DNA of 58,511 nt from Patescibacteria group bacterium (GTDB lineage: Bacteria; Patescibacteriota; Minisyncoccia; Phycocordibacterales; UBA918): positions 257,295 through 315,805 of the forward strand of contig JAIETH010000001.1 in the NCBI GenBank assembly GCA_019745315.1, written 5' to 3'. The position numbers were made by a program, and so were the translations under genes. Under the pieces are notes generated by a model. The model ran no database searches. It saw only the letters and a list, made by a program, of their open reading frames with translations, and was not told the DNA's origin. Positions 35,969-46,132 of the stretch are shown one piece after another (position 1 is the stretch's first letter; the number at the start of each line of letters is the position of its first letter).

Positions 35969-36830
35969 TCAAAATTCCAAGCGCCGAAGACGTACTGTGC
36001 GCTCGCGCATCTCTCAGTATTGCGACAGCATCTTCATACGGTATATGCTCTGTCACATCTTTTTCAACGCTTACCGTACGCAATGATGAGAGAGCTTCTT
36101 TTTGAACTATAAAACCATACTGCTCGGGATTAGACGGGACAGATTCAATGTATGCAATTTCTCCATAGATATCGGTATTCCCAACAGGCACAGTCACAAC
36201 GTCGCCTACCGTCAACGGAACCCCTTGGGGGACTGATACACGCAATACGCCACCCCCCTGACCTTCTGCGCGTGCAAAAACACGAGCTCCGTGTATAAAG
36301 ACCGGCGTTTCAATATCAGGAGTTGAAAATAATACAACGATAGAACTATGAGAAAACACGCGAGCAACAGTACCAATTGGTACATTATGTACATATACAA
36401 ACGCTGATTCTTTTATACCTCCATCCTGCCCACGATTAAGTACGATTGTGTCATAGGGAGTATCGTTTGGATGGCGCACAACATCTGCAAGAATACGTGA
36501 CGTTCCATGCTCTGATTCTTTTCGTAATGAGAGAATTTCTTCTTCGAGCACCTTAAGTCGCTGCGCATCGTAGATCGCTGTATTCATATCCTCTTTGAGA
36601 TCTTCAATCTCACGCGCGAGTTCCGCACGAGTCGTAAAAAAAGAAGAAACGGGAGACATGCTGTCCCCTATCCAAACTCGAATAGAATAGAATGGTCGCA
36701 TAAGATACGAACCCACGACTCCGAGCGGGGCGCTAAAAAAATACAGAAGAATAATGGCGCATACGAATGCAGCGCCATAATATCGTATGGTATACACCTG
36801 ACTAGAACGCTGCCGAGAATTCATTCTCAT
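35895..36830 (-). CDS. mreC: Rod shape-determining protein MreC
   Basis: N-terminal TM plus coiled coil; ILADVVRHPNDTPYDTIVLNRGQDGGIKESAFVYVHNVPIGTV; between mreB and mrdA. Confidence 0.85.
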   Translation of the reverse strand: MRMNSRQRSSQVYTIRYYGAAFVCAIILLYFFSAPLGVVGSYLMRPFYSIRVWIGDSMSPVSSFFTTRAELAREIEDLKEDMNTAIYDAQRLKVLEEEILSLRKESEHGTSRILADVVRHPNDTPYDTIVLNRGQDGGIKESAFVYVHNVPIGTVARVFSHSSIVVLFSTPDIETPVFIHGARVFARAEGQGGGVLRVSVPQGVPLTVGDVVTVPVGNTDIYGEIAYIESVPSNPEQYGFIVQKEALSSLRTVSVEKDVTEHIPYEDAVAILRDARAHSTSSALGILSEELLKEDVLIIPDLLGTTSSTTP

Positions 36831-37872
36831 TGTCTATAAGTACTTCATTAAATCTCTCAAGATTCTCAAGGATAATACCCGTACCGCGCACTACAGAGGT
36901 AAGTGGGTCAGGAACAATATGCACCGTTACCTGGAGAGCCTCTTCAAGTAGCTGAGCCACCCCTGGAATCAACGCCCCGCCACCAGAGAGGAATATTCCT
37001 CGCTGCATCACATCAGCAAGTATTTCAGGAGGTGTACGCTCGAGAACGTCTCGCACGGCTTCTATGATTGAATCTATAGAATGTGATATCGCCTCTCGCA
37101 CATCAGCATCCGTTATCATCACCTCTCGAGGGAGACCAGTTACCACATCACGACCTCGCACCACTGTTTCCTTGGCAGTGTCTAAGCGCATAATCGACGC
37201 AAGAAGTATTTTTAAATCTTCTGCAGTCCTGTCGCCTATCAGTACTTTAAAGTGATCTCGGATATAACTTGTTACGTTATCATCGAGCGTATCACCAGCA
37301 ATACGCAAGTTTCGTGACACAACAATGCCGTTGAGAGAAATAATAGCTATATCGGTCGTACCACCACCTATATCGATGATCATATTGCCTACAGGCATAT
37401 GCACGGGGAGCTTTGCGCCAATTGCTGCAGCCATAGGCTCTTCTACAAGAAGTACTTCGCGTGCTCCTGCATTTTTTGCAGCGTCACGCGCTGCGCGCAT
37501 TTCAACATTAGTAATACCTGAAGGAACACCAATCAATACGCGAGGTCCTATGATCGAACGAGAATCATTCCGTATTTTTCCAATAACATACGCAAGAAGC
37601 TCTTCGGTCATTTCAAAGTCAGAGATCACGCCATCAACGAGAGGTCGCACAACTTTTATATGTGCAGGCGTACGGCCAAGCATGTTTTTTGCACTCTTCC
37701 CAACAGCAACCAACTGACCTGTTTTAGTATTAAGCGCAACCATCGTAGGTTCATTAAGAACCACGCCTTTATTACGCTGGTATACCAAAGTATTTGCAGT
37801 ACCAAGATCAATCCCGATATCAGTCGAGAGAGCAGCAAATATTCTACCTAATAGACGCCTAATTTTGTTCAT
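36802..37872 (-). CDS. mreB: Rod shape-determining protein MreB (copy 1)
   Basis: IGIDLGTANTLVYQRNKGVVLNEPTMVALN ... GNMIIDIGGGTTDIAIISLNGIV. Confidence 0.95.
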   Translation of the reverse strand: MNKIRRLLGRIFAALSTDIGIDLGTANTLVYQRNKGVVLNEPTMVALNTKTGQLVAVGKSAKNMLGRTPAHIKVVRPLVDGVISDFEMTEELLAYVIGKIRNDSRSIIGPRVLIGVPSGITNVEMRAARDAAKNAGAREVLLVEEPMAAAIGAKLPVHMPVGNMIIDIGGGTTDIAIISLNGIVVSRNLRIAGDTLDDNVTSYIRDHFKVLIGDRTAEDLKILLASIMRLDTAKETVVRGRDVVTGLPREVMITDADVREAISHSIDSIIEAVRDVLERTPPEILADVMQRGIFLSGGGALIPGVAQLLEEALQVTVHIVPDPLTSVVRGTGIILENLERFNEVLIDNENEFSAAF

Positions 37873-39155
37873 TATCCCTGATATTCTCTACCACCAACCA
37901 TACTATAGAGCTCTTCTTCAGATAGGAATGTTACTACCCCTGTCTTTCGCTCAACTACTTCAAAACGTCCTTCTTCTTTTGTTTTTTTACTTATCACGAC
38001 TCGATACGGAAGACCAATGAGGTCACTATCTGCAAACTTTTCACCTGGACGAGCGTCTCTATCATCAAACAAAACTTCAATTCCTTTATCTTTAAGAGAT
38101 GCATACACTCCATCAGCATATTCGCGAAGTTCTGTATCGTCTCCCAAAAGTCCCACAAGATGAACTTTGAATGGCGCAACTGTCGTAGGCCAGACAATTC
38201 CTTTTTCGTCAGCCAATGCCTCAACAATAACACCCATAAGTCGAGTGATCCCGATACCAAAACATCCCATAATTGGATGGACACTCTCTCCTTCTTTATT
38301 TTTGTACGTCACATTGAAGTCCTGTGCGTATTTTGTACCGAGATCAAAAATATTTCCTACCTCTGAAGCTTTCGCGCGCGAAAGCACTCCTTGATTACAG
38401 CGCGTACATTCGTCTCCTTCGTTTTGAGTAGAAACTTCTACGTTTGTACAGTACGAACAGGTGTCACAGTACAAAATGTCGTCTTCTCCGGCATCTGTAA
38501 GTACCATAAATTCATACGAAAGCTTCTTTGTGAATGCTCCTCCTGAAGCCTCTGTTGCCTTTGCAACAAGACCAAGGCGACTATAGACACGCAAGTATGC
38601 TTCTTTTGCCTCCGCATAAAAACGATCAAAGTCTTCTTGAGTTTCGTGAAATGAATACATATCTTTCATGCTGAACTCTCGTCCACGCATGATGCCGCTT
38701 TTAGCACGAAGCTCGTCGCGATACTTTTGTCCGATTTGATAAATTGCAACAGGAAGATCTTTGTACGAAGTCGCATACTCACCTGCAATCGGTGTCACGA
38801 TCTCTTCTTCGCTTTGTCCAACAGTATATTCTTTTTCAGTTCGACTTTGAATTTTAAAGACTACGTCGACATTGTCCCACGCTCCGGTTTGTTTCCATGG
38901 TTCACTTGGATGGAGTGTTGCCATGCGAATCTCTTGTCCGCCAATAGCATCCATCTCCTCGCGCACAATACGTTCAATATTTTCAAGAACACGTCGCCCG
39001 AGTGGTAAGTATGAATATACACCCGCCATCTCCTTATGGATGAAGCCAGCACGTATCAGAAGTTGTGCGTTTTTTGATACTTCGTCTTTCGGTGCTTCTT
39101 TTCGAGTCTTCGTAAAAAGTCGTGATTGTCGCATATAACCCCATTGTATAGGCAA
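37872..39155 (-). CDS. proS: Prolyl-tRNA synthetase
   Basis: GVYSYLPLGRRVLENIERIVREEMDAIGGQEIRMATLHPSEPWKQTGAWD ... CFGIGITRLMGVIVE. Confidence 0.95.
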   Translation of the reverse strand: MPIQWGYMRQSRLFTKTRKEAPKDEVSKNAQLLIRAGFIHKEMAGVYSYLPLGRRVLENIERIVREEMDAIGGQEIRMATLHPSEPWKQTGAWDNVDVVFKIQSRTEKEYTVGQSEEEIVTPIAGEYATSYKDLPVAIYQIGQKYRDELRAKSGIMRGREFSMKDMYSFHETQEDFDRFYAEAKEAYLRVYSRLGLVAKATEASGGAFTKKLSYEFMVLTDAGEDDILYCDTCSYCTNVEVSTQNEGDECTRCNQGVLSRAKASEVGNIFDLGTKYAQDFNVTYKNKEGESVHPIMGCFGIGITRLMGVIVEALADEKGIVWPTTVAPFKVHLVGLLGDDTELREYADGVYASLKDKGIEVLFDDRDARPGEKFADSDLIGLPYRVVISKKTKEEGRFEVVERKTGVVTFLSEEELYSMVGGREYQG

Positions 39156-39198
39156 AGGAAAGTACGGTCAAAAAAGAGCTTTTTTAACCTCAAGTAAC

Positions 39199-40284
39199 CT
39201 AAATAATCTTTGCGATATCGTTAAAGGTCACAAACAACATGAGTGTTATGAGGAGAATGAAACCAACTCCATTCATAACTTGTGCAAATTTAGGAGGAAC
39301 CGGAGAACCTTTTACTGCTTCAATCGCAACAAAGAGGAGTCGTCCACCATCAAGCGCTGGAAACGGCAACAGGTTTATAACAGCAAGATTGAGCGAAATA
39401 AATGCAGTAAAGACCAGAAGAGACGTGAGACCAAAGGAAGCAGCGTCTCCTACCAAGCCCGCAATCCCTACGGGACCAGCTACACTTGAAAAGTCTGCTT
39501 CAAACCGCACGGCATCATAGAGCAATGCACCAAGTCCTACTGCAATAGCGCCGATGCTTTGCACTGTATACACACCTGCGTCATATGCTGCTACATGGAT
39601 CGGTTTACGCACCTCCTCCACAAGACCCATTGTGATACCAATTATTTTTTTCTCAGGATCGTCTTGTGCAATACCTTTCTCTGTATCTACGGTCACATTA
39701 AACATCTCGTCGTTGCGCTCATACGCAAGAGCGACCCTATCGTGAGATTGAATGAATGGAGATACGCTACTTGGTACAAGCTTTGCGGGCATCTCGTTTG
39801 TATCAGCCGCAACAGAAACAATAACGTCACCACTTTGAACACCTGCCTCCTCAGCAGGACTCCCTGGCATAACAGATACCACCACAAGGCGCGCTTGATC
39901 TGACGCATTCTCTTCAGCAACACCTGATTGTGTACCGAGCGCAAACGCAACCGTAAACAAAAGCCATGCAAACAGAATATTCATCGTAACCCCCGCAATA
40001 AGCACGAGTGCCTGCATATACAAAGGACGACTTGAAAACGCGCGGCCCGAGTCCTCACTCGGCTCCTCTGAGGCATCCTCACCATGAATCTTTACAAACC
40101 CCCCAAGAGGAATGAGGTTAAAACTATAGAGTGTCTCCCCTTTTTTCCATCCAAACAAACGCGGGGGGAACCCAATACCAAATTCATCGACGCGCATCTT
40201 TGAAAGTTTGGCAACAAAATAATGCCCCCACTCATGCACAAGCACGAGCACAAAAAGTACGCCAATAAAAAGGAGAATCTGCAT
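39199..40284 (-). CDS. rseP: Site-2 protease, RseP/M50 family
   Basis: VLVHEWGHYFVAKLSKMRVDEFGIGFPPRLF ... PDZ domain ... NLLPFPALDGGRLLFV. Confidence 0.93.
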   Translation of the reverse strand: MQILLFIGVLFVLVLVHEWGHYFVAKLSKMRVDEFGIGFPPRLFGWKKGETLYSFNLIPLGGFVKIHGEDASEEPSEDSGRAFSSRPLYMQALVLIAGVTMNILFAWLLFTVAFALGTQSGVAEENASDQARLVVVSVMPGSPAEEAGVQSGDVIVSVAADTNEMPAKLVPSSVSPFIQSHDRVALAYERNDEMFNVTVDTEKGIAQDDPEKKIIGITMGLVEEVRKPIHVAAYDAGVYTVQSIGAIAVGLGALLYDAVRFEADFSSVAGPVGIAGLVGDAASFGLTSLLVFTAFISLNLAVINLLPFPALDGGRLLFVAIEAVKGSPVPPKFAQVMNGVGFILLITLMLFVTFNDIAKII

Positions 40285-40289
40285 ATATA

Positions 40290-40841
40290 TTATAGTTGAA
40301 TTTCTGCTTCTTTCTTAGTCAACATCTCATCAAAGCCTCTATTGGCAAGATCAACACGCTTTTGTACGTCTTCCTTAACACGAAACTTATCGTCTTCACT
40401 CATCTCTCCCTCTTTTTCTTTTGCTTCAATATCTTTCATTACTTCATCGCGAGCTTTTCTCACTGCCACACGTGATTCTTCCAATTTTGCTTTTGCAAGC
40501 TTCATTAATTGTACGCGTCGATCACTGGTAAGCTCGGGGAAAATTACTCGAATACCTTTATCATCTGACATGACTGAAACTCCGAGATTGGCGTCCGTAA
40601 TAGCTTTCTCCACAGCCTTAATCTGACCTTTATCCCACAAGGTAATGCGTAGTGTGCGTGCATCCTCATTTCCCACAGAGCCAACCTGTACGAGCGGCAC
40701 TCGTGTTCCATAAGACTCAACATGAACCATATCAAGAAGTGCTGGAGTAGCACGTCCCGTACGTACTGCAGCAAATTCCCTTACAAGCCACTCTTTTGCT
40801 TCGGTAAGTTTTGTATCAAAGTGTTTAAAATCGTATGTCAT
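40290..40841 (-). CDS. frr: Ribosome recycling factor
   Basis: LVREFAAVRTGRATPALLDMVHVESYGTRVPLVQVGSV. Confidence 0.95.
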   Translation of the reverse strand: MTYDFKHFDTKLTEAKEWLVREFAAVRTGRATPALLDMVHVESYGTRVPLVQVGSVGNEDARTLRITLWDKGQIKAVEKAITDANLGVSVMSDDKGIRVIFPELTSDRRVQLMKLAKAKLEESRVAVRKARDEVMKDIEAKEKEGEMSEDDKFRVKEDVQKRVDLANRGFDEMLTKKEAEIQL

Positions 40842-40887
40842 ACACCCATAATACTACCCTACATGAGAGACAAGTGAAAGAACTGAT

Positions 40888-41529
40888 TTATGCACTCGGA
40901 AGCACAACAGCCAAGTGCTCAAGGAGCATTTTAGGAGATGCACCTCGTTTGCCAATATATCCCTGCACAAATAAAAGTGCACGGAGCGCATCTTCATGCA
41001 CAGAGCGACGTGTATCGCTATAAGTCGCATAAAAATGAGATTCTAACGACATAAGCAACGTATCAGTCCATGCTGAATCTTTATTTTTTATACGCAATGC
41101 AATTTCTTTAAGGCGATCCGCATAACTCATACGCAGAAACGATAGTGCTATATCCGTGTGCTCATCTCTGTGCAGCACTACAATCTCACACCTGGAACGA
41201 AGTGTCGGGAGAATATGTTCAAGCTGAGGAATGATAAGCACAAAGGAACTCGCTTTTGGCGGCTCTTCAAAAAGCTTCAATAGCGCGTTCTGCGCCTCAT
41301 GAGCAACCGCATGTGTATTCAAAATAAATAATCGTCTACCTGCGCCAACGGGTGCTTGAGTAGACCATACTTTCAGCTGACGCACATCATCAATACCAAC
41401 AGTACTGTATGTCAGTTCTTGAATATCGGGATTCCCATACTGATCGTTCTTTGGTATTCCATGGAGTTCGTACGCGTGCGTGCGTGCGTGCTCAAACAAT
41501 CCTACGATGAGGTATGCGTGATGAATCAT
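40888..41529 (-). CDS. holB: DNA polymerase III delta'-like
   Basis: RRLFILNTHAVAHEAQNALLKLFEEPPKASSFVLIIPQLEHILPTLRSRCEIV. Confidence 0.8.
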   Translation of the reverse strand: MIHHAYLIVGLFEHARTHAYELHGIPKNDQYGNPDIQELTYSTVGIDDVRQLKVWSTQAPVGAGRRLFILNTHAVAHEAQNALLKLFEEPPKASSFVLIIPQLEHILPTLRSRCEIVVLHRDEHTDIALSFLRMSYADRLKEIALRIKNKDSAWTDTLLMSLESHFYATYSDTRRSVHEDALRALLFVQGYIGKRGASPKMLLEHLAVVLPSA

Positions 41530-41554
41530 GTATCTCAGTATACAAAACTAAACA

Positions 41555-41584
41555 AAAATAACTATTCCAAAGAATAGTTATTTT
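41555..41584 (-). terminator. Terminator overlapping a stop codon
   Basis: aaaataactattc-caaa-gaatagttatttt. Confidence 0.7.
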
Positions 41585-43290
41585 GGCATACTTGCAACAA
41601 CGACCCGTCTGAGGAAATGGTCGACTGTTTCATCAGGTCCTGGGTAGAGCTGGTATGCATCTCTCCATGCAATAATATTTTGACCAAGATTATTAAAAAG
41701 TTCGAGCTTAAGTCCAGGTGGCACAACGCCTTCGCTATGAAGCGTTTCTTCTACAGTAAGATCTTTCATCTTGAGCCAATCCGGGTGATTCGTTCCTGAT
41801 TTTCCAAGACCGATAAAACCAAACATTCCTGTAGTACCAAGCCATCGCATCAAAAGATCATTAAGTCCCGTTTCAACAGCAGGTGTCGCAAGAGGATTAA
41901 CTTCCACAGATTCTGCAGGAGTAGGCTGCTGTGGCACCGAAGGAGTAGCTTCTTGTGAAGGAGAAACCGGAGCCTCAGAAACAATAGTACCCGACAACTC
42001 TTCAGTACCACTCGCCGTATCCTCTGGAGTTTGCGATACCTCTTTCCATCCACTTTTCTGCAGCGGAGGTAAGTGGGAGCCCTCAGGGGAATCTTCCTGT
42101 GAATACACACTTCCCGTCGCAACCTGTGACTGCTCTACAGCAGGCTCTACTGTGTCTACCGCCACAGGAGTTTCTAATACATTTGATTCTGCAGGACTAC
42201 TCGGCGCAGGTGTTGTGTTGTTTTCTATAGCAGATTCAGTTACGTTGGGATTAAGCTCTGTATTAAGTGCTGAATCTGAGTCGGCTTTATTCTCTGGATC
42301 TTGCACAGCACCCCCTCCTACTTTTACACGTACTGCATCAGCCATAGCTTCTAAGGTAGTAACTCGTTCACGCAACAAAGTAATATCTTTTGAAGAAGAA
42401 TCGGGACTACTTAAATCTGAGCGGAGATTAAGAAGTTCATCAAGGTACGCACGATACCCCGTTGATGCATCCGAAAGCCATCGAAATGCAGAGCCTTGCG
42501 CAAATTCATTCAAGCTTTCATTGATACTCTCAATGCGCGAGCGTAGACCTACAATATCTTCCTCAGATTCTGTTTGAGAATTTTTTGCATCCACTTCTAT
42601 CTGAGTAACACTTGGTGAAGTAGGTTCTGTTGATTTTTCTTCAGCAATCACTGGCTCTGGTGCAACGACCTCAGAGACTGCTGGAGTTGGAACAGACGCA
42701 TAGCTAGGAACTACAACAGGTTCATCTACAACCTCTTTCACGCGAGGCATCTCTGATACAACAGCACTCTTTTCTGTCTCTTTTTCTACTTCAGCACTCA
42801 TCACCTGTGGAGCATTTTCAAACACAGAAGCTTCGATAACTTTTTTTGGAGCAGGTTCAGGCTTTAATACAATCCTCACATCAGGACCACGTCGTGGTCG
42901 CATCATCGAAGTAGTGTTGACTGTATTTCTTTTCATCGCTGCACTCACCTCTGACTCAAGTACCGGAGTGGCAGCATTTTTCTCGAGCACAGCAGCAACC
43001 TCAGGTTCAAAACGCGGAGTAGTAGGAGCTGTAAGCGATGAATCAAGAAAATGACCAAGTTTTTCTTGCAAACTTTTTAGATTAGAGACCGGAGTCTGTC
43101 CTCGAGCAATATCAAGCAATGTATCCCGAAGCGTATTGTATGCAGCTGATTCTTCTTTTGTAAATTCTCCTGAATGCTTTTTAAGCTCAGCGAGTAGGCG
43201 CGCACGTGATTGTGGCGTTGATACGTCAAAAGCTGCGAGCGTTGATTCGTACGCCCTACTCTCCATTCTGTTAGTCATTACTTGAACCAT
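41578..43290 (-). CDS. Low-complexity Pro/Glu/Val-rich hypothetical protein
   Basis: Long PEP/TPS/VVEP-rich central region, structured C-terminus. Confidence 0.6.
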   Translation of the reverse strand: MVQVMTNRMESRAYESTLAAFDVSTPQSRARLLAELKKHSGEFTKEESAAYNTLRDTLLDIARGQTPVSNLKSLQEKLGHFLDSSLTAPTTPRFEPEVAAVLEKNAATPVLESEVSAAMKRNTVNTTSMMRPRRGPDVRIVLKPEPAPKKVIEASVFENAPQVMSAEVEKETEKSAVVSEMPRVKEVVDEPVVVPSYASVPTPAVSEVVAPEPVIAEEKSTEPTSPSVTQIEVDAKNSQTESEEDIVGLRSRIESINESLNEFAQGSAFRWLSDASTGYRAYLDELLNLRSDLSSPDSSSKDITLLRERVTTLEAMADAVRVKVGGGAVQDPENKADSDSALNTELNPNVTESAIENNTTPAPSSPAESNVLETPVAVDTVEPAVEQSQVATGSVYSQEDSPEGSHLPPLQKSGWKEVSQTPEDTASGTEELSGTIVSEAPVSPSQEATPSVPQQPTPAESVEVNPLATPAVETGLNDLLMRWLGTTGMFGFIGLGKSGTNHPDWLKMKDLTVEETLHSEGVVPPGLKLELFNNLGQNIIAWRDAYQLYPGPDETVDHFLRRVVVASMPK

Positions 43291-43336
43291 ATCAATTACT
43301 ATAGCACTCTCGCTTCCTGAATAGGATATAAACTAT

Positions 43337-46072
43337 CTAGATTTGTTGATACCTTTCAAGAATTTCTTGTTCAATCTCACCGCGCGCTCGTCCATGCGTC
43401 ATCTGGGACTCGCGCATCAGGCGAGACGCCTTTTCCGGATCTGCTGCTGCTGGAGCGAGTGTCCCAATGTCAAATGGTTTTGTTGGTGTGCCATGCGCAA
43501 GGAGGCGCATGTATGCGTGGCGATTAGGAATATACAGCAGGTCATTTTTGGTAAACACAGGAGCAAATTGGTTTTCAAGAAATGCCGCATCTTCTGGACC
43601 CACACGAAACACACCCATTGAACCAACGTTTCCAAATACTGCATCACGAATTTTTTCGTCTATCTGTTGAATATACTGATGCGCAAGCGTGAGTCCGAGC
43701 TTGTATTTACGTGCCTCAGAAAGAATAGAAGCAATCGAGTTTGTCGTTATGTTTTGGAATTCATCAATATGGAGATAAAACGGAGAAAACGCTGTTCCAG
43801 GTGAGTCAGCGCGCGAAAGTGCTGCCATCAAGATTTTTCCTACAATAATCATTCCAATGAGGTTCGCATTAATTTCTCCGAGACGCCCCTTCGCAAGATT
43901 AACCAGCAAGATCTTCTTATTATCCATCACCTCCCTAAAATTAAACGAAGACGCCTGCTGACCAATGATCGGACGCATATAATCGTTTGCAGTAAACACA
44001 TCGAACTTTGAAGTTATGTACGGCACAATATTTTCGAGTGCAGCATCCCCCCCCGCCTTCGTTGCGATTTCACGCCAAAATTGATTGACCACAGGATTTT
44101 TTGAGTGCGAAAGTTTGAGCGCCCTAAATTCTGCATCCACCATGACACGCGATACATCAAGAAGTGTCGAGCCACTCTCTGGATGCTCGAGAACGAGCGC
44201 GGTTGCGTTACGGAAATACTGTTCAAATATTGGACCCATTGATTCTGGATTTCCGCCATACAGCTTTTGGAATATTGAAAAGAGCTCGTTTATGACAAAC
44301 GTTTTCTGCTCCGGATAGCGTGGATCGTACTCCAACATATTGAGTCCGAGCACCCGATCCATGTAGGACGGGTCAAAGTAAATCACATCTTTTTCTCGCT
44401 CGGGCGGAATAGACGCGAGCACATCAAGCACGTCTGAACCATGCGGATCAATCATACACACACCCGAACCGTTCTGGATGTCCTGCACAATCATGTTTTT
44501 CATGAGGGTAGTTTTTCCAGTACCTGTCTGTCCAATGATGTAAAAATGACGCAAGCGATCTTCAGCTGTTATGTATACATCAGTCTCTATATTGCGGTAT
44601 ATATTTTTACCAAGCAGCGTTCCTTCTCGTGGAAGATCAATAGGAGCTGGAGCTGATATTGCTTGTGTTTGTTTAAACTGTGGAGACAGGGTCGCACTTC
44701 CTTGTGGAATATGCACCAGCGTTGCGAGTTCTTTTTCTGAAAGAGGAAGAGCGTATTTATCAGTAAATTCACGGAATGAGAATTGGTGAAGCTCTTTTGA
44801 ATTCGCACCCCCCTTCATCTTTTCAAATACAATGCGGTTGCCCTTTGTGTTTTCAAATTGATTAAATGCTGCCTCGATATCCTCAAGTATTGCGTGAGCG
44901 CGAGCATCATCAAGTGCTGAGACTGCGATACGAATAACTACCTCATGTATTGGTCGCTCTATTTTAGCGCGGAACAGCTCGAGGGCTTCGGTTGGAATTT
45001 CAGGTGCCGGTCGATCTTCGGTTTTTTGCTTCGGGGTAAAAAATTCATCTTTCGTAAAATGATACAACTCACCCCACACCGACGCCGTGCTTATAGCCTT
45101 ATCAATCTTCATACCACCTGTCACTTTTTTAATAATACCTTCGTAGGTGTTCTGATGGTTGCCAGCACGAGGTCGCACAAGAAACTGAAGCGCAGCCCCT
45201 CCTCCTTCTCGTTCGATTTTTGAAAATGCATTAAGAAGCACACGGAGTGGATCATGCTCAAACGAATCATAGGTACGAATCGGATAGATCGGATACCGTT
45301 TGGTCTGCGCGCACGCCACATACGAAACACCTCCTTCTACAAAAATATTGTAGTCATTCTTTTCTTCAGTAATAAGCGCGTGTGGAAAAAGTGAAAGAAT
45401 TTGTTTTTCAAAGAGGTCAGTATATACGCTTGGAATTGCAATATAGAAAACGATCTCGTCACTCTTGTCTGACACTGCAATCTCAAGAGAATAATGAAGC
45501 GGTGATCGCCGCTCCTTACCCATACTGCTGAGACCTGCAAATAACTGCTCCATTGCAGAAATGGCTTTTGCAAACTGTACATCTCGCTCTTCATCTCGCG
45601 CAACCTCAGGCAACGCAACACTAAACAAGGTCATATGGAAAACATCCCATGTCGGAGCACCTTCTTTATATTCAGCTACTTTCTTTCCTGCTTTTATATG
45701 CGCAATAAGTGCATCATGCGCAGCATCAAATACAAACACATCGGACACCTTATCGAGTATGGAAAGAACATTTTTAATACCGTACTCTTCAGCAATATGC
45801 AGAACCTCTTCTACTTTATTTTTCGCACTCTCAAGCTCTTTGGCAAAACCAACGCGAAGCGCTGGAGAGATTTGGCGACTTGGTGGCAATATAACCTCAG
45901 GAGCGCCCGTAGCATACTGACGCAACTCTTCATGGGCAATTTTTTTATATTCAGGGGCAGTGTCGCTTCCTGCTGAAACTATTTCGCGCTCACGGAGCGC
46001 TATGCGTTCGCGCAAATACGCAATCTCTTCCTCGGGAGTCTTAAATGGTGCTTTGGTAAAAAATTCGCTCAT
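43337..46072 (-). CDS. Type IV secretion/VirD4-TraD-like DNA-binding ATPase
   Basis: FYIIGQTGTGKTTLMKNMIVQDIQNGSGVCMIDPHGSDVLDVL ... HIDEFQNITTNSIASILSEARKYKLGLTLAHQY. Confidence 0.9.
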   Translation of the reverse strand: MSEFFTKAPFKTPEEEIAYLRERIALREREIVSAGSDTAPEYKKIAHEELRQYATGAPEVILPPSRQISPALRVGFAKELESAKNKVEEVLHIAEEYGIKNVLSILDKVSDVFVFDAAHDALIAHIKAGKKVAEYKEGAPTWDVFHMTLFSVALPEVARDEERDVQFAKAISAMEQLFAGLSSMGKERRSPLHYSLEIAVSDKSDEIVFYIAIPSVYTDLFEKQILSLFPHALITEEKNDYNIFVEGGVSYVACAQTKRYPIYPIRTYDSFEHDPLRVLLNAFSKIEREGGGAALQFLVRPRAGNHQNTYEGIIKKVTGGMKIDKAISTASVWGELYHFTKDEFFTPKQKTEDRPAPEIPTEALELFRAKIERPIHEVVIRIAVSALDDARAHAILEDIEAAFNQFENTKGNRIVFEKMKGGANSKELHQFSFREFTDKYALPLSEKELATLVHIPQGSATLSPQFKQTQAISAPAPIDLPREGTLLGKNIYRNIETDVYITAEDRLRHFYIIGQTGTGKTTLMKNMIVQDIQNGSGVCMIDPHGSDVLDVLASIPPEREKDVIYFDPSYMDRVLGLNMLEYDPRYPEQKTFVINELFSIFQKLYGGNPESMGPIFEQYFRNATALVLEHPESGSTLLDVSRVMVDAEFRALKLSHSKNPVVNQFWREIATKAGGDAALENIVPYITSKFDVFTANDYMRPIIGQQASSFNFREVMDNKKILLVNLAKGRLGEINANLIGMIIVGKILMAALSRADSPGTAFSPFYLHIDEFQNITTNSIASILSEARKYKLGLTLAHQYIQQIDEKIRDAVFGNVGSMGVFRVGPEDAAFLENQFAPVFTKNDLLYIPNRHAYMRLLAHGTPTKPFDIGTLAPAAADPEKASRLMRESQMTHGRARGEIEQEILERYQQI

Positions 46073-46132
46073 AGGTCATGAGTATCGTACCGCGCTCCTA
46101 CTTCTTACTCTAGTAAATCCGTCCACAGGACA

